Shown: positions 1-5,527, counted from the stretch's first letter. The stretch is 6,103 bases of DNA from an uncultured Collinsella sp. (GCA_900552295.1 URZB01000102.1:1-6103); one strand, 5' to 3'. Notes: generated by a model from the letters alone, not told the origin. Numbers and translations: made by a program.

Positions 1-46
1 AGATGTAGCTCCGTCTCGTGGGCTCGGAGATGTGTATAAGAGACAG
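1..46. other. Nextera sequencing adapter with i7 index (artefact)
   Basis: This is not genomic sequence. Positions 13-46 match the 34-base Nextera read-2 transposase adapter, whose last 19 bases (28-46, AGATGTGTATAAGAGACAG) are the Tn5 mosaic end. Bases 5-12 (GTAGCTCC) sit where the 8-base i7 index belongs and, from memory, equal the reverse complement of Nextera XT index N718 (GGAGCTAC). Bases 1-4 (AGAT) match the 3' end of the P7 primer. The contig was therefore extended through untrimmed adapter, and position 47 is the first base of real insert. Confidence 0.97.
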
Positions 47-743
47 GAATTACAGCATCGTAGCTATCGGCTAGGGCGTCCAGGATACCCGGGTTCACGC
101 CGGGCGTCAGCTTAAGGACAAATACGCGCGGGTCGATACTGTCGTAGAAATGCACCGGGCTCTCATTCTGGTGAGTGCCGTGAAGCCCGTTGCGCACGAT
201 GCGGTCGTTGCGGATATAAGCGATGGGAGGATAGTTGACGCTAATGAACGCGTTAAAGCTCATAGTGCGCTGTTTGCGGGCACGCGTACCGGCAATGGCT
301 ACGCCGCCAAACACGATCGAAACATCGTGCGAATGCTCGTCGAGTGCATAGAGCAGACTCTGGTACAGGTTGAGCTTGGCATCAGTAAAGGGGTTGCCCA
401 TGGGCTTTTGCGAGCCGGTGAGCACGATGGGCTTGGGGCTGTCCTGAATCAGATAGGAAAGCGCCGCCGCGGTGTAGCTCATGGTGTCGGTGCCGTGCAG
501 GACCACAAAGCCGTCGTGATCGGCATAGCCTTCGACGATGACATCGCGGATGCGCATCCAGTCGCTCGGGCGCATATTGGTGCTGTCGATGTTCATGGGC
601 TGCACGACGTCGAGCTCGCAGAGGCCCGAGATCTCGGGGACGCTCTGGGCGAGTTCCTCACCGGTCAGGGCGGGGGAGAGGCCGTTGCCGTCCTCGGTCG
701 ATGCGATGGTGCCGCCCGTGGCGATGAGAAGGATGCGCTTCAT
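47..743 (-). CDS. ansA: L-asparaginase, type I (3' end cut off by contig edge)
   Basis: Hydrolyses L-asparagine to L-aspartate and ammonia. No signal peptide is visible, so it is probably the cytoplasmic type I enzyme. It reads from ATG at 743 for 232 codons and then enters adapter sequence; family members are about 330-350 residues, so roughly the last third is missing. Visible family signatures are TGGTIAS at residues 9-15 with nucleophile Thr12, substrate-binding Ser54 (NIDSTNM), HGTDTM at 83-88 with the Thr85-Asp86 catalytic pair, TGSQKPMG at 109-116, and Lys157, which aligns with the catalytic lysine of the family. A weak AGGA lies 9 bases before the ATG. The frame stays open through the adapter, so any residues past Ile232 in an automatic translation would be false. 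It is transcribed divergently from guaA. Type I rather than periplasmic type II is inferred from the lack of a leader and the overall resemblance to AnsA. Confidence 0.93.
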
Positions 744-1010
744 GCTGGTATTCCTATCGTATTTGCCGCCACAGAGGCGGAGTCGTTCGGCAGTATTGTG
801 GCACAGGGCGTCCAATGTTCAAACGTATTACATCATCTGTAACGTTTGGTAACACTTCAATTGCCGTCAAATAGGGGCCCTGGTCGTGCGTTTGCCGTGC
901 ACTGATGGCTGCGAGGGACGAGAAACCCCATATAACGTGTACACTATGAAAGCAATTTTCGTTTATTCGCGCGGGTGGGCACCGGCTCCCCGCCAACAAG
1001 AGGGGGAACC
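744..1010. promoter_or_regulatory. Divergent ansA-guaA intergenic region
   Basis: This gap must hold both divergent promoters, but neither is sharp. For ansA, the minus strand offers TTGAAG (860-855), a 17-bp gap and GATGAT (837-832). An imperfect inverted repeat, CAAACGT (820-826) with ACGTTTG (842-848), extends inward as TACA/TGTA with a 2-base offset and overlaps that -10; it could be an operator. A short hairpin (CCGCC 766-770 with GGCGG 776-780) would lie in the ansA leader. For guaA, TATAAC (931-936) and TACACT (940-945) are -10-like but no good -35 is visible. AGAGGGGGAACC just before the guaA ATG is a clear ribosome binding site. No riboswitch was recognised. Confidence 0.35.
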
Positions 1011-2609
1011 ATGGATCAAAAGGCTTCCGCAAAGGTCCTCGTACTCGACTTTGGTGCGCAGTACGGTCAGCTCATTGCCCGTCGCGTCCGCGACCTCAAC
1101 GTGTATTCCGAGATTGTCCCCTGCGACATCTCGGCCGACGAGATTCGCGAGATGAACGCCTCTGCGCTCATCCTTTCCGGCGGTCCAGCCTCCGTGTACG
1201 CCGAGGATGCTCCGTCTATCGATCCCGCCATCTTTGACCTGGGCCTTCCCGTCCTGGGTTTCTGCTACGGCCATCAGATCACGGCCGTGACGCTCGGCGG
1301 CAAGGTCGGTCACTCCGAGGTGGGCGAGTACGGCCGCGCCACTATCACGCGCACGGCTGGCGCCAAGCTCTTTAACTCCACGCCTATGGAGCAGACCGTG
1401 TGGATGAGCCATCGCGATGCCGTCTCCGAGGTGCCCGAGGGCTTTACCGTTACCGCCAGCACCGACGTGTGCCCGGTTGCTGCCATGGAGTGCCCCGAGC
1501 GCAAAATCTTTACCACGCAGTTCCACCCCGAGGTCAAGCACTCCGAGTACGGTCAGCAGCTGCTGAGCAACTTCCTGTTTGAGATTTGCGGCCTGGAGCC
1601 CAACTGGAGCATGGACAACCTGGTCGAGACCATGACGGCCGAGTTCCGCGAGAAGGTCGGCGACGACCGCGTGATTCTGGCCCTGTCCGGTGGCGTCGAC
1701 TCCTCCGTCGTGGCTGCGCTGGGCGCTCGCGCGGTGGGCAAGCAGATGACCTGCGTGTTCATCAACCACGGCCTGCTGCGCAAGGGCGAGCCCGAGCAGG
1801 TGGAGGAGGTCTTCACCAAGCAGTTTGACGTCGACTTTATCCACGTTCACGCCGAGGACCGTTATGCCGAGCTTCTGGCTGGCGTGACCGAGCCCGAGGA
1901 GAAGCGCCGCATCATCGGTACGCAGTTCTGGAAAGAGTTCTTCGCCGTGGCCCAGCAGCTCGAGACCGATGGCAAGCCGGTCAAATACCTGGCTCAGGGC
2001 ACCATCTACCCCGACATCATCGAGTCCGGCGCTCGCAAGACGGGCGGCAAGACGGCCACCATCAAGAGCCACCACAACCTGATCCCGTTCCCCGAGGGCG
2101 TGCACTTCGACCTTATCGAGCCGCTCGATCACTTCTTTAAGGACGAGGTCCGCGCGCTTGGTCTGGCGCTGGGCCTGCCGGGTCACATCGTGTTCCGTCA
2201 GCCCTTCCCGGGCCCGGGTCTTGCCATCCGTATCATCGGCGCGGTCGATAAGGAGAAGCTCGAGATCCTCAAGAACGCCGACGCTATCGTGCGCGAGGAG
2301 CTCGACGCCTACAACCAGCGCCTGTTTGAGCAGACCGGCGAGCGCAACTCCGAGCACAGCTGCTGGCAGTATTTCGCGGTTCTGCCCGACATCAAGTCCG
2401 TCGGCGTTATGGGCGACGAGCGCACCTATCAGCGCCCGATCATCCTGCGTGCCGTCGAGTCCAGCGATGCCATGACCGCCGACTGGGCCAAGCTGCCCTA
2501 CGACGTACTGGCCCGCATCTCCGGCCGCATCGTTGCCGAGGTTCCCGGCGCCAACCGCGTGTGCTACGACATCACGTCCAAGCCGCCCGCGACCATCGAG
2601 TGGGAGTAG
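1011..2609 (+). CDS. guaA: GMP synthase (glutamine-hydrolysing)
   Basis: Converts XMP to GMP using ATP and ammonia from glutamine, the last step of de novo guanine nucleotide synthesis in the cytoplasm. The 532-residue product has the normal full-length layout. The N-terminal class I glutamine amidotransferase domain (about 8-200) carries catalytic Cys85 (GFCYGHQ) and the His172/Glu174 pair (FHPEV). The ATP pyrophosphatase domain follows, with the PP-loop SGGVDSS at 226-232. The C-terminal dimerisation domain contains QPFPGPGLAIRI (397-408) and ends KPPATIEWE. The ATG at 1011 is chosen because a strong purine-rich site (AGGGGG, 1001-1006) precedes it and family homology begins there; an in-frame GTG at 975 would add 12 unconserved residues. 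The 3' end is intact, although it also serves as the left repeat of a putative integrated element. Downstream genes are accessory, so guaA probably has its own transcript. Confidence 0.98.
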   Translation: MDQKASAKVLVLDFGAQYGQLIARRVRDLNVYSEIVPCDISADEIREMNASALILSGGPASVYAEDAPSIDPAIFDLGLPVLGFCYGHQITAVTLGGKVGHSEVGEYGRATITRTAGAKLFNSTPMEQTVWMSHRDAVSEVPEGFTVTASTDVCPVAAMECPERKIFTTQFHPEVKHSEYGQQLLSNFLFEICGLEPNWSMDNLVETMTAEFREKVGDDRVILALSGGVDSSVVAALGARAVGKQMTCVFINHGLLRKGEPEQVEEVFTKQFDVDFIHVHAEDRYAELLAGVTEPEEKRRIIGTQFWKEFFAVAQQLETDGKPVKYLAQGTIYPDIIESGARKTGGKTATIKSHHNLIPFPEGVHFDLIEPLDHFFKDEVRALGLALGLPGHIVFRQPFPGPGLAIRIIGAVDKEKLEILKNADAIVREELDAYNQRLFEQTGERNSEHSCWQYFAVLPDIKSVGVMGDERTYQRPIILRAVESSDAMTADWAKLPYDVLARISGRIVAEVPGANRVCYDITSKPPATIEWE

Positions 2610-2623
2610 AACAGACGTTCGAT
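2589..2623. repeat. Left attachment-site-like repeat (guaA 3' end)
   Basis: These 35 bases cover the last codons of guaA, its TAG stop and 14 bases after it. They match 4853-4887 at 30 of 35 positions in the same orientation. Unbroken shared blocks are CGAGTGGGA (2597-2605), TAGAACA (2607-2613) and GTTCGAT (2617-2623). The 3' end of guaA is a known integration target of genomic islands carrying tyrosine recombinases, and insertion there keeps the gene intact, as seen here. The call as attL is inferred from the direct repeat plus that precedent; no integrase is present to confirm it. Confidence 0.6.
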
Positions 2624-2636
2624 TCTATGCTATAGT
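2608..2636 (+). promoter_or_regulatory. LexA-box-like dyad with extended -10
   Basis: GAAC (2609-2612), AGAC, GTTC (2617-2620) fits the Gram-positive LexA pattern GAAC-N4-GTTC, including the purine-N-purine-pyrimidine centre of the Bacillus consensus. It is followed by TGCTATAGT (2628-2636), a good extended -10, so the dyad would overlap the -35 region. Transcription would start near 2643, directly at a hairpin, and the only reading frame downstream is a gene remnant. The dyad also lies wholly inside the guaA repeat, so recognition by an integrase is an equally good explanation. Confidence 0.25.
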
Positions 2637-2642
2637 GTTTGC

Positions 2643-2678
2643 CAATGGGCGCGGCCTCTTCCGAAGCCGCGCCCATTG
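2643..2678. terminator. Hairpin after guaA, no T-tract
   Basis: A perfect 13-bp stem pairs 2643-2655 (CAATGGGCGCGGC) with 2666-2678 across a 10-base loop. It lies 34 bases after the guaA stop, where a terminator is expected. It lacks the run of T residues needed for a normal intrinsic terminator (GCTATACGG follows). Either it terminates weakly, or the T-run was lost when the GyrI-like fragment was joined directly behind it. Confidence 0.5.
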
Positions 2679-2864
2679 CTATACGGGCCTTACGATGACG
2701 AGTTGACGATCATAGGCGCCATGCGTGCATTTGCGGCGGAACGGGGATATGCGCCCGACTTCTCCGAATCCCGCCTCTGTCACGAGATTTACCTCTCCGA
2801 CCCGCGCAAGTACGCGCCGGAGAAGCTCAAGACCGTGATTCGCCATCCCATCAAGCCGATTTAG
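2676..2864 (+). pseudogene. GyrI-like domain protein, C-terminal remnant
   Basis: The frame encodes about 60 residues that look like the C-terminal end of a GyrI-like small-molecule-binding domain protein: YGPYDDE near the start, then HEIYLSDPRK (residues 36-45) and APEKLKTVIRHP (47-58), ending at a natural TAG. Family members of this kind are usually about 150-200 residues or more, so most of the protein is missing. The only initiator nearby is a TTG inside the hairpin arm at 2676 with no ribosome binding site. The frame continues back to the guaA stop without a break, but the upstream codons do not resemble the family, which puts the break near 2680. A plausible bulged terminator follows. 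It is most likely non-functional and left by a deletion or recombination at the attachment site. The family assignment is from recognition of the motifs, not a search. Confidence 0.65.
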
Positions 2865-2874
2865 CGAAACGAGC

Positions 2875-2896
2875 GCCGCCGTGCGGTCCGGCTTTT
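2875..2896 (+). terminator. Weak bulged terminator after GyrI-like remnant
   Basis: GCCG (2875-2878) pairs with CGGC (2889-2892), and inside it CC (2879-2880) pairs with GG (2885-2886) around GTGC, leaving a 2-base bulge; TTTT follows at 2893-2896. It lies 10 bases after the remnant's stop codon, which suggests the lost gene's own 3' end is still present. The stem is short, so the call is tentative. Confidence 0.35.
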
Positions 2897-3015
2897 GGGG
2901 TTTATCAATTGGTAGTCCGCGTCGATCGAGCAAGCTGCCCTGCCTCTCGGCAGGTGCGTAATCCCCTTGGTCGATCCGTCTCGAGGTGCGCTCTTTGCTC
3001 ATCTTGTGGCGTGGA

Positions 3016-3059
3016 GTTACGATACTCCTAAAAGTGTAACCAGATTCGAGTTTTAGGAG
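3016..3059 (+). promoter_or_regulatory. Interlocked inverted repeats covering the ATPase RBS
   Basis: CTCCTAAAA (3025-3033) and TTTTAGGAG (3051-3059) form a perfect 9-bp inverted repeat around 17 bases. The right arm contains AGGAG (3055-3059), the ribosome binding site of the ATPase gene 6 bases downstream, so an RNA stem here would block translation start. A second pair, GTTAC (3016-3020) and GTAAC (3036-3040), interlocks with the first; folded together they would form an H-type pseudoknot. As DNA, the same repeat could be a protein operator. A weak promoter, TTGCTC (2995-3000) with TACGAT (3018-3023) at 17 bp, overlaps the region. Nothing in the sequence shows which mechanism applies. Confidence 0.5.
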
Positions 3060-3065
3060 CAGCTT

Positions 3066-4331
3066 TTGAAGGGTGGCAGACTCAGGAACCGCGATAGATA
3101 CCTCGAGGAGGCGATGCTCTTCCGTGACACCGACCTCATCAAGGTGATCACGGGCGTGCGCAGGTGCGGCAAGTCGAGCCTTCTCGATCTAATTAGGATG
3201 GCCATCGAGTCTGAAGGAGTCGCTGGCCGCGGCTTTGTGAGCGTCAACCTGGAAAGCAAGGGTACGGGCATCAAGACGGAGGACCAGCTTTATGATTACG
3301 TTCGCGGGCGCCTGTCGGACAAGGGTCGCACCTACGTTTTCATAGACGAGCCCCAGAGAATCGATGGCTGGCAGGATGCGGTCAACGCAATGAGGGTCGA
3401 CTTCGATTGCGACATCTACCTCACGGGCTCGAATGCGTATCTTCTCTCGAGCGAGCTGGCCACCTATCTCTCCGGGCGCTACGTAGAGGTAAAGATGCTG
3501 CCCCTGTCCTTCTCCGAGTTCGCCGACTTCTGCGGAATCGAGTTCGTATCGGGAACTTCGGTGGCTCTCACTCCCGAGGGGGATCCCGTTCTCTTCGACG
3601 ACATGCTTACTCGTTACCTTGAGTATGGGGGCATGCCAGCCATCGCATCCCTCTCGACGACCCAGGCGCAGCACTCGGCGTACATGTCCGGCGTCTACGA
3701 AGCCATCGCCGTGCGTGATATTGTCAACCGTGAGCGCGGGAAGGGCAAAAGTGCGGTGACTGACCCTTCTCTGCTGCGCCATGTGGCCGAATTCCTGGCG
3801 GACAACATCGGCAACGAGTGCTCGTCGAGTCGAATCGCCGGCGCGTTAACTTCTGCGGGGCCGAAGACCACGAACAAGACCGTTTCCTCGTATGTGGGTG
3901 CGCTTGAGGAGGCCTTCCTGTTCTATCGTGCCACGCGTTACGATTTGCACGGCAAGGCGCTCCTCAAGACGAACCCAAAGGAGTACATCGTCGACACCGG
4001 CTTCAGGACCTGGATGGCCGGCTATAGGGTCACGGATACTGGCCGCCTGTTCGAGAACGCCGTGTATCTCCAGCTGCTCTACGAAGGATGGAGCGTGCAT
4101 GTGGGCAAGCTCTATGGCAAGGAAGTCGACTTCGTTGCGACGAAGGACGGGCGCGTGCTCTACGTGCAGGCGACTGACGAGATGTTCGCAAGCGAGACCA
4201 GGGAGCGAGAGATCGCCCCTCTGAAGTCGATACGAGACAACCACGAGAAGATCGTGGTCGTGAGGCAGGGTTCCTACGACACGGATATCGACGGCATCCG
4301 CATCGTGAGCGCGAGGGACTTTTTCCTCTAG
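3066..4331 (+). CDS. AAA+ ATPase with DUF4143 C-terminal domain
   Basis: A 421-residue ATP-binding protein of the AAA_14/DUF4143 type, common in gut bacteria and archaea and of unknown cellular role. Motifs in order: Walker A GVRRCGKSS (30-38), Walker B YVFIDE (90-95), a sensor-1-like LTGSN (119-123), an SGR arginine (138) and the family signature LSFSEF (147-152). The C-terminal half (about 215-390) has the DUF4143 pattern with a nuclease-like fold signature: Glu330 (LFEN), EVDFVA (353-358) and YVQAT (366-370). Length is normal and no frameshift is seen. Translation starts at TTG 3066, chosen because AGGAG ends 6 bases before it and homology starts within the first 15 residues. No membrane segment or signal peptide is visible. 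It stands alone between two guaA-tail repeats, so it is best read as island cargo. Its RBS lies in an inverted repeat, which suggests tight expression control. A defence or addiction role is speculation. Confidence 0.88.
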   Translation: MKGGRLRNRDRYLEEAMLFRDTDLIKVITGVRRCGKSSLLDLIRMAIESEGVAGRGFVSVNLESKGTGIKTEDQLYDYVRGRLSDKGRTYVFIDEPQRIDGWQDAVNAMRVDFDCDIYLTGSNAYLLSSELATYLSGRYVEVKMLPLSFSEFADFCGIEFVSGTSVALTPEGDPVLFDDMLTRYLEYGGMPAIASLSTTQAQHSAYMSGVYEAIAVRDIVNRERGKGKSAVTDPSLLRHVAEFLADNIGNECSSSRIAGALTSAGPKTTNKTVSSYVGALEEAFLFYRATRYDLHGKALLKTNPKEYIVDTGFRTWMAGYRVTDTGRLFENAVYLQLLYEGWSVHVGKLYGKEVDFVATKDGRVLYVQATDEMFASETREREIAPLKSIRDNHEKIVVVRQGSYDTDIDGIRIVSARDFFL

Positions 4332-4379
4332 GGCCATGAAATCCATCGCGAAGCAATCAGGTCAAGTCGGGAACAATGT

Positions 4380-4423
4380 CTGACATCGTGTGGCGATAGC
4401 ATCGTGCACGCGATGTCAGTTTT
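4380..4423 (+). terminator. Intrinsic terminator after the ATPase
   Basis: CTGACATCG (4380-4388) pairs perfectly with CGATGTCAG (4411-4419), and TTTT follows (4420-4423). The 22-base loop can fold a second small hairpin, CGAT (4394-4397) with ATCG (4401-4404). It lies 48 bases after the ATPase stop on the same strand. The loop is long and the T-run short, so efficiency is uncertain. Confidence 0.5.
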
Positions 4424-4852
4424 GGCTTCAAGATGGGCAAAACCGCACGGCGCACCGGTGGCCACGTCGGTCACGGAGGAACTCATGAGATAGCCACCTG
4501 ACACGATTCCTCTTTGCGATCAATAGCTGAATATTGTGACCTGCGGTTTTGCGAACGGCTCGAAAGCCGCCAGCGTTGATTCACTTGCGGTTGGGGCTGG
4601 TGGCTTGCGCGCTAAAGAGCGGTTGAGTTTCAAAACGGGTGTTTTCGGCGCTATCGAGCCTTTGAAGATGGTCCGTCATGCCCTTTGGGACAAAAACGAA
4701 AGCTCAATGCCTTGAGTTCGAAATGAGTTTTTGAAACTGTCCCAGCTTTTGTCCCCGAAGCCGACGAAACACGACATAGTGCTACTTGTCGGCACTCGAT
4801 TCGAGACGGCAGCGAAAACTGGGCGTAACTGGAATGACGGGACGGCAGAACT
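4424..4852. other. Non-coding stretch with many inverted repeats
   Basis: No convincing gene is seen on either strand; open frames here are short, lack ribosome binding sites and resemble no family I know. The stretch contains small hairpins: CGGCT/AGCCG around CGAA (4556-4569), AAAAC/GTTTT (4632-4645), CTCGA/TCGAG (4795-4805), and GCCGAC (4760-4765) with GTCGGC (4788-4793). AGTTTCAAAA (4626-4635) recurs inverted at 4729-4738. This may be decayed mobile DNA or contain an unannotated RNA. Confidence 0.5.
4687..4755. repeat. 69-bp palindromic element, possible three-way RNA fold
   Basis: GGGACAAAA (4687-4695) pairs perfectly with TTTTGTCCC (4747-4755). Inside this stem are two local hairpins: CTCAA (4703-4707) with TTGAG (4712-4716) around TGCC, extendable by a G-U and an A-U pair, and AGTTT (4726-4730) with AAACT (4734-4738). 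Together they give a three-way-junction layout. A competing GGGACA/TGTCCC pairing (4687-4692 with 4738-4743) also exists. No flanking target duplication is visible. It could be a small structured RNA, a MITE-like relic or chance. Confidence 0.4.
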
Positions 4853-4887
4853 GGGACCACCGAGTGGGAATAGAACACAGGTTCGAT
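4853..4887. repeat. Right attachment-site-like repeat (guaA tail copy)
   Basis: This is a second copy of the guaA tail. Read in the guaA frame it gives GTTEWE and a TAG stop (4871-4873), against ATIEWE and TAG in guaA itself. No GuaA-like coding precedes it: the frame upstream has a stop at 4835-4837 and unrelated residues. A 3' tail without the gene is what an attR site looks like. It carries its own GAAC-N4-GTTC dyad (4873-4884). Differences from the left copy fall at five scattered positions, so if it is attR the element is old or the recombination tolerates mismatch. Confidence 0.55.
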
Positions 4888-4906
4888 ATAACTTACAACG
4901 CAAGAT

Positions 4907-4940
4907 AGCAGGCGTGGGTTCAATCGAATCCGCGCCTGCT
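4907..4940. terminator. Long hairpin after the right guaA repeat, no T-tract
   Basis: The arms 4907-4921 and 4926-4940 pair over 15 bp, with two G-U wobbles, around an AATC tetraloop. The spacing from the guaA-tail repeat (19 bases) nearly equals that of the left hairpin (19 bases from 2623 to 2643). It may be the original guaA terminator displaced by the insertion, or part of a shared attachment module. No T-run follows, so intrinsic termination is doubtful. Confidence 0.4.
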
Positions 4941-5059
4941 GCTGTATATGTGGCGGTGCCGGTGAATAATGCCCACGATGTTTTTGCTCGCACTCCGGCT
5001 TTCGCCGCTTGAAACGCGTTACCTGGGGTTTCTCGCTGGCAGCCTGTCTTCTGCGCGGG

Positions 5060-5077
5060 AAGGGACGATCGTTCCTT
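5060..5077 (-). terminator. Short hairpin after the DUF3800 remnant
   Basis: AAGGGAC (5060-5066) pairs with GTTCCTT (5071-5077) around GATC, with one G-U pair. It lies 19 bases beyond the stop of the minus-strand DUF3800 remnant. The T-run is on the plus-strand side, so termination of the minus-strand gene would be weak. Apart from this, 4941-5095 holds nothing I can recognise. Confidence 0.25.
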
Positions 5078-5095
5078 TTGGAGCCTCGGGGCCAG

Positions 5096-5527
5096 CTATA
5101 TCAACTTGCTGCGGGCTTGCTTGAGCCAGTTCCTCTTGAAAGAGCCGATGCCGCCGAAGAACTTGTTGTACGTCTCGCCGTCCTCCTTGGCCTCGTACTT
5201 GACCAAAGCGAGTTCGATGGTGCAGAGGTAATCCGCCACTTGCTCGAGGCGGTAATCGGTCATCGAGGTCTTGCGGCGCCGGACGACTCCTTTTGAGAGG
5301 ACCGTGCTCACTGAACGGTCGAGCGCCTGCTTGACGATGTCCTGGCCGTTGTCGTAATAGACCTTCACGACGTCGGAGGATTGGAAGAAGTCCAAGTGCT
5401 CAATAATGACGGAGGGGATATTGTGCCCCATGCGCTCCATTAGCCTTGCCGGGTCTTCGAGGGCGTTTTGGCCGAAACGTGAAAACGCATAATGTTGCGA
5501 GAATATTGACTCGCATAATATTGCGAA
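5096..5527 (-). pseudogene. DUF3800-type protein, N-terminally truncated
   Basis: The minus-strand frame resembles the C-terminal half of DUF3800 proteins, a widespread family of unknown function found in accessory DNA. Counting from the first ATG (5440), which gives 114 residues, the recognisable features are EHLDFFQ (14-20), YYDNGQ (28-33), the DYRLEQVADYLCTIE stretch (62-76) and FFGG followed by a basic tail. The protein-like sequence clearly continues upstream of that ATG (FSRFGQNALEDPARL), up to about 5485, but no start codon is available before the stop at 5528-5530. Family members usually exceed 200 residues, so the N-terminal half is lost. Its broken end coincides with the AT-rich hipB promoter and operator array, which suggests it was disrupted when the hip locus arrived. 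The ATG at 5440 could still yield a fragment but has no good ribosome binding site. Confidence 0.65.

Larger units (their letters stand above)
2607..4887. mobile_element. Putative decayed integrated element at guaA 3' end
   Basis: The segment is bounded by a 35-bp direct repeat of the guaA tail (2589-2623 and 4853-4887). Its content is accessory in character: a GyrI-like gene remnant, a lone AAA_14/DUF4143 ATPase with different codon use from guaA (more AGG and AGA, weaker GC3 bias), and non-coding DNA with several inverted repeats. No integrase, excisionase, relaxase or phage gene is present, so it can be at most a remnant or a passenger needing an outside recombinase. The alternative is that the right repeat is left over from a different, later-deleted island, in which case these borders do not define one unit. 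Confidence 0.45.

Noticed and set aside
28..46. Tn5 mosaic end, as if from a natural transposon
   Set aside because: It is embedded in the complete Nextera adapter with index and P7 tail at the very start of the contig, so it is library DNA, not a genomic transposon.
150..842. 230-residue plus-strand open frame across the asparaginase
   Set aside because: The minus strand encodes clear asparaginase motifs, so this is a shadow frame.
975..1010. GTG start adding 12 residues to GuaA
   Set aside because: The extra residues are not family-like and the strong ribosome binding site lies just before ATG 1011.
963..2357. 464-residue open frame on the minus strand opposite guaA
   Set aside because: It lies antisense to a perfectly conserved guaA and its residues look like reverse-complement shadow of GC-rich codons, with no recognisable family.
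4911..4931. tRNA T-arm-like sequence (GGTTCAATCGAATCC) in the right hairpin
   Set aside because: No acceptor, D or anticodon arm can be drawn around it; it is the tip of a long simple hairpin.
4651..5012. Open frames of 90-105 codons on both strands
   Set aside because: They overlap one another, lack ribosome binding sites, show no family motifs and cross strong hairpins and the guaA-tail repeat.
5009..5296. 95-residue plus-strand open frame
   Set aside because: Its second half is antisense to the DUF3800 remnant and its first half has no recognisable features or good start signal.
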